Shown here: positions 62,383 to 64,000 of the stretch, piece by piece
Layout: each line of letters starts with the position of its first letter
Position numbering within the stretch: the first letter of the stretch is position 1
NCBI RefSeq assembly: GCF_014645815.1
Contig: NZ_BMML01000036.1
Span: 20,205-84,204 of the forward strand
Direction: 5' to 3'
Length of the DNA: 64,000 nucleotides
Origin: Streptomyces fuscichromogenes
GTDB taxonomy: Bacteria; Actinomycetota; Actinomycetes; Streptomycetales; Streptomycetaceae
Translations under genes and position numbers: made by a program
The notes under the pieces: generated by a model
Database searches by the model: none
What the model was told of the DNA's origin: nothing
The model's input: only the letters and a program-made list of their open reading frames with translations

Positions 62383-62670
62383 CTACTCCGGCGCGGGCTT
62401 GTCCGAGTGGCCCAGGGACTTCCCCGGGGCCACTCGGTCGCGTACGGCCTGCTTCACGGCCGTGGGCTCGGGGAAGCCCTGCTCGCGCCGGTCCCACACG
62501 ACCTCGTCGCCGACCCGGACGACGAAGATCCCGCCCTTGCCCGGCTTCAGCGCCAGCTCCGTCAGCTCGGTCTCGAAGGTGGTCAGCAGCTCCTGCGCCA
62601 GCCAGGCCGCGCGCGGCAGCCAGCGGCACTGTGTGCAGTACTCGATCTCGACGCGCCGGCTCTCAGTCAT
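62383..62670 (-). CDS. SelT/SelW/SelH-like thioredoxin-fold protein
   Basis: This is a 95-residue protein with the redox site EIEYCTQCRWLPRAAWLAQE (CxxC), FETELTELALKPGKGGIFVV and VVWDRREQGFPEPTAVKQAV. The family's selenocysteine position is a Cys here (CTQC). Such Rdx proteins have a thioredoxin-like fold; their physiological role in bacteria is not defined. It is convergent with aceB, with stops one base apart. Confidence 0.85.
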   Translation of the reverse strand: MTESRRVEIEYCTQCRWLPRAAWLAQELLTTFETELTELALKPGKGGIFVVRVGDEVVWDRREQGFPEPTAVKQAVRDRVAPGKSLGHSDKPAPE

Positions 62671-62750
62671 CCGAGCATGCTAACCGAACGTGATCACACG
62701 GTGAGATCACCCGCGAAGCGACAGGCGGCCCGGCGCTCGCCCGCCGTCGG

Positions 62751-63671
62751 TCATCCGAGGTGCACGGACCAGTCCTGCTCGGCGGCGGGCTTGCCGTGCA
62801 GGTCGGGCACCCGCTTCAGCCAGTCCGGACGCCCCCGCTGCGTCCTGGCCGTACGGGCGGCCTCCTCCGCCGCGACCTGGTCACGGCCCGGGAAATCGGT
62901 GGGGAGCCACTCGGCGGAGGCCCGCACCCGGGCCAGCAGATACCCGACGTAGGCCTCCCGCATCTCGCCGGGTGAGCCGAAGTCGGTGAGCCAGGCGTCC
63001 GGGACCTCGGCGAGGACGTCCCGCAGCAGCCGCTCGGTGACCCTGGGCGCCAGTGCGGCGTCGGCGGCGCGGGTGTCGGGGGCGTACCGGCCGAGGGCGT
63101 GGTGGCGGAAGTCGTACGCCTTCTCGGGCACCGAGGTGTCCCAGCGGTGGTGGAAGACGAGGGCGGCGCCGTGGTCGATGAGCCACAGGCGCGGGGGTGC
63201 GACGCCCAGGGTCGGCCAGACCATGAGGTTGGAGCTGTGCACCGTGCGGTCGACGTTGACGGTGAGCGCGTCCAGCCAGACGATCCGGCCCGCCTCCAGC
63301 GGGTCCACCGGGAAGAGCTCGGCGAGCTGCGGGGTGAAGTCCTGCGCGCCGGGCAGGAAGTCCATCCCGAGGTTCACCCCGGCGCTGGCCGCGTGCAGGT
63401 CGCGCACCTCCTGGTGCGGCTCGTCGGCGGCGATCGCCGGGTCGAAGTCCACCAGGACCAGCTCGGGGAACCGCAGTCCGAGCGCCCGCGCCAGCTCCCC
63501 CACGATCACCTCGGCGACCAGCGCCTTGTGTCCCTGCGCGGACCCGGTGAACTTGACGACGTAGGTGCCGAGGTCGTCGGCCTCGACGACACCGGGAACC
63601 GAGCCGCCGGAGTGGAGGGGCTCGACGTAGCGGGTCGCGGTGACCTCTCTCAGCACCTTCCAGGCCCCCAT
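62751..63671 (-). CDS. HipA-like kinase-fold protein
   Basis: This is a 306-residue protein similar to HipA-type kinases of the short actinobacterial class: VPGVVEADDLGTYVVKFTGS, KALVAEVIVGELARALGL, WLDALTVNVDRTVHSSNLMV (catalytic Asp-like region) and LWLIDHGAALVFHHRW (metal-binding IDHG/A). HipA phosphorylates a tRNA synthetase; here no hipB-type antitoxin gene is adjacent, so it is probably not a classical toxin. ATG 63671 has a moderate AGGA. Function is unknown. Confidence 0.75.
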   Translation of the reverse strand: MGAWKVLREVTATRYVEPLHSGGSVPGVVEADDLGTYVVKFTGSAQGHKALVAEVIVGELARALGLRFPELVLVDFDPAIAADEPHQEVRDLHAASAGVNLGMDFLPGAQDFTPQLAELFPVDPLEAGRIVWLDALTVNVDRTVHSSNLMVWPTLGVAPPRLWLIDHGAALVFHHRWDTSVPEKAYDFRHHALGRYAPDTRAADAALAPRVTERLLRDVLAEVPDAWLTDFGSPGEMREAYVGYLLARVRASAEWLPTDFPGRDQVAAEEAARTARTQRGRPDWLKRVPDLHGKPAAEQDWSVHLG

Positions 63672-63911
63672 GGTCCGTCTGTCCTGTGTTCCATGGCCTG
63701 CTCCCGTGTGACGCGGCCCGGGGAGACCCTGGGACGTGTACATAGTATCCAGGCGTTCATGCCTGCTCGGCCGCCTCGGCGGACTGGCGGGAGGCCGTCG
63801 CAGCGGCAGCGCTTGACAGCGGATGGCCGCAGGCCGCGGACTACTCCTGGAGCACTTGGCCGGCAGCCGATCCCGGTCGGCCGGCAGCCGTGAGGAGGAG
63901 TGGGAACAGGC

Positions 63912-64000
63912 ATGGTTGCCTCCGGTGGACGCCTGCGTCTGCAGATTCTCGGTCCGCTGCGGGTCTGGCGGGACGGTGTCGAACTGGACGCGGGGCCCCC
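63912..64000 (+). CDS. SARP/AfsR-family regulator, N-terminal start (cut by window edge)
   Basis: ATG 63912 follows GGAGGAG about 12 bases upstream and opens VASGGRLRLQILGPLRVWRD, then GVELDAGP at the window edge. The block LQILGPLRVWRDGVELDAGP is the typical start of the OmpR-type winged helix of SARP/AfsR regulators. Only 29 codons are visible, so whether NB-ARC or TPR domains follow cannot be told. It is divergent from the HipA-like gene. Confidence 0.75.
   Translation, partial: MVASGGRLRLQILGPLRVWRDGVELDAGP

Overview
The window is chromosomal DNA from a Streptomyces or close relative. It has very high GC, strong G/C bias at third codon positions, many GTG/TTG starts, ATGA/GTGA stop-start overlaps, two in-frame TTA codons, and a gene set typical of the genus. 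No tRNA, rRNA, CRISPR array or complete insertion sequence was seen.

Layout. (1) 1-4.5 kb: end of a permease gene, a degenerate methyltransferase, an acyltransferase-3, a NodB-type deacetylase with an altered metal motif, an unknown gene and a small Smr protein. (2) 4.5-10.6 kb: a RidA gene divergent from a cupin / acyl-CoA thioesterase / aryl-CoA ligase / FAD-monooxygenase-OYE fusion operon, which looks like CoA-dependent anthranilate or salicylate breakdown. (3) 10.8-17.7 kb: a membrane protein, OsmC, a lipoprotein, two tandem Ser/Thr kinases with extracellular solute-binding domains, and an acyl-CoA oxidase remnant. (4) 17.7-26.6 kb: SWIM and SNF2 genes, a ROK kinase operon, and a GntR regulator divergent from an inositol-dehydrogenase-like gene, with two matching operator candidates. 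(5) 26.7-30.7 kb: an RNase Sa-type RNase, a PPOX protein, a 58-residue secreted peptide, a cupin and two LuxR-type regulators. (6) 30.9-54.9 kb: an NRPS cluster. (7) 54.9-62.4 kb: AIM24, then the allantoin block alc-allB/allR, a MobA-like gene and aceB, with five similar operator candidates. (8) 62.4-64 kb: a SelT/W/H protein, a HipA-like protein and the start of a SARP regulator.

The NRPS cluster is the most distinctive part. One minus-strand operon appears to run NRPS1 (C-A-T-E-C-T), NRPS2 (C-A-T), NRPS3 (C-A-T-E-C-T), MbtH, two type II thioesterases, an SDR, NRPS4 (degenerate C-A-T) and an MFS exporter. Both C-T modules lack an adenylation domain and no assembly-line thioesterase domain is present. 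NRPS4 has a threonine-like binding pocket and is the obvious candidate to supply both empty modules in trans. Predicted residues are X(D)-Thr?-Val-D-Ser-Thr?, where X comes from a pocket I do not recognise. A divergently transcribed AspH-like hydroxylase gene carries an in-frame internal deletion. TTA codons in the large LuxR regulator and in the exporter point to bldA-dependent timing.
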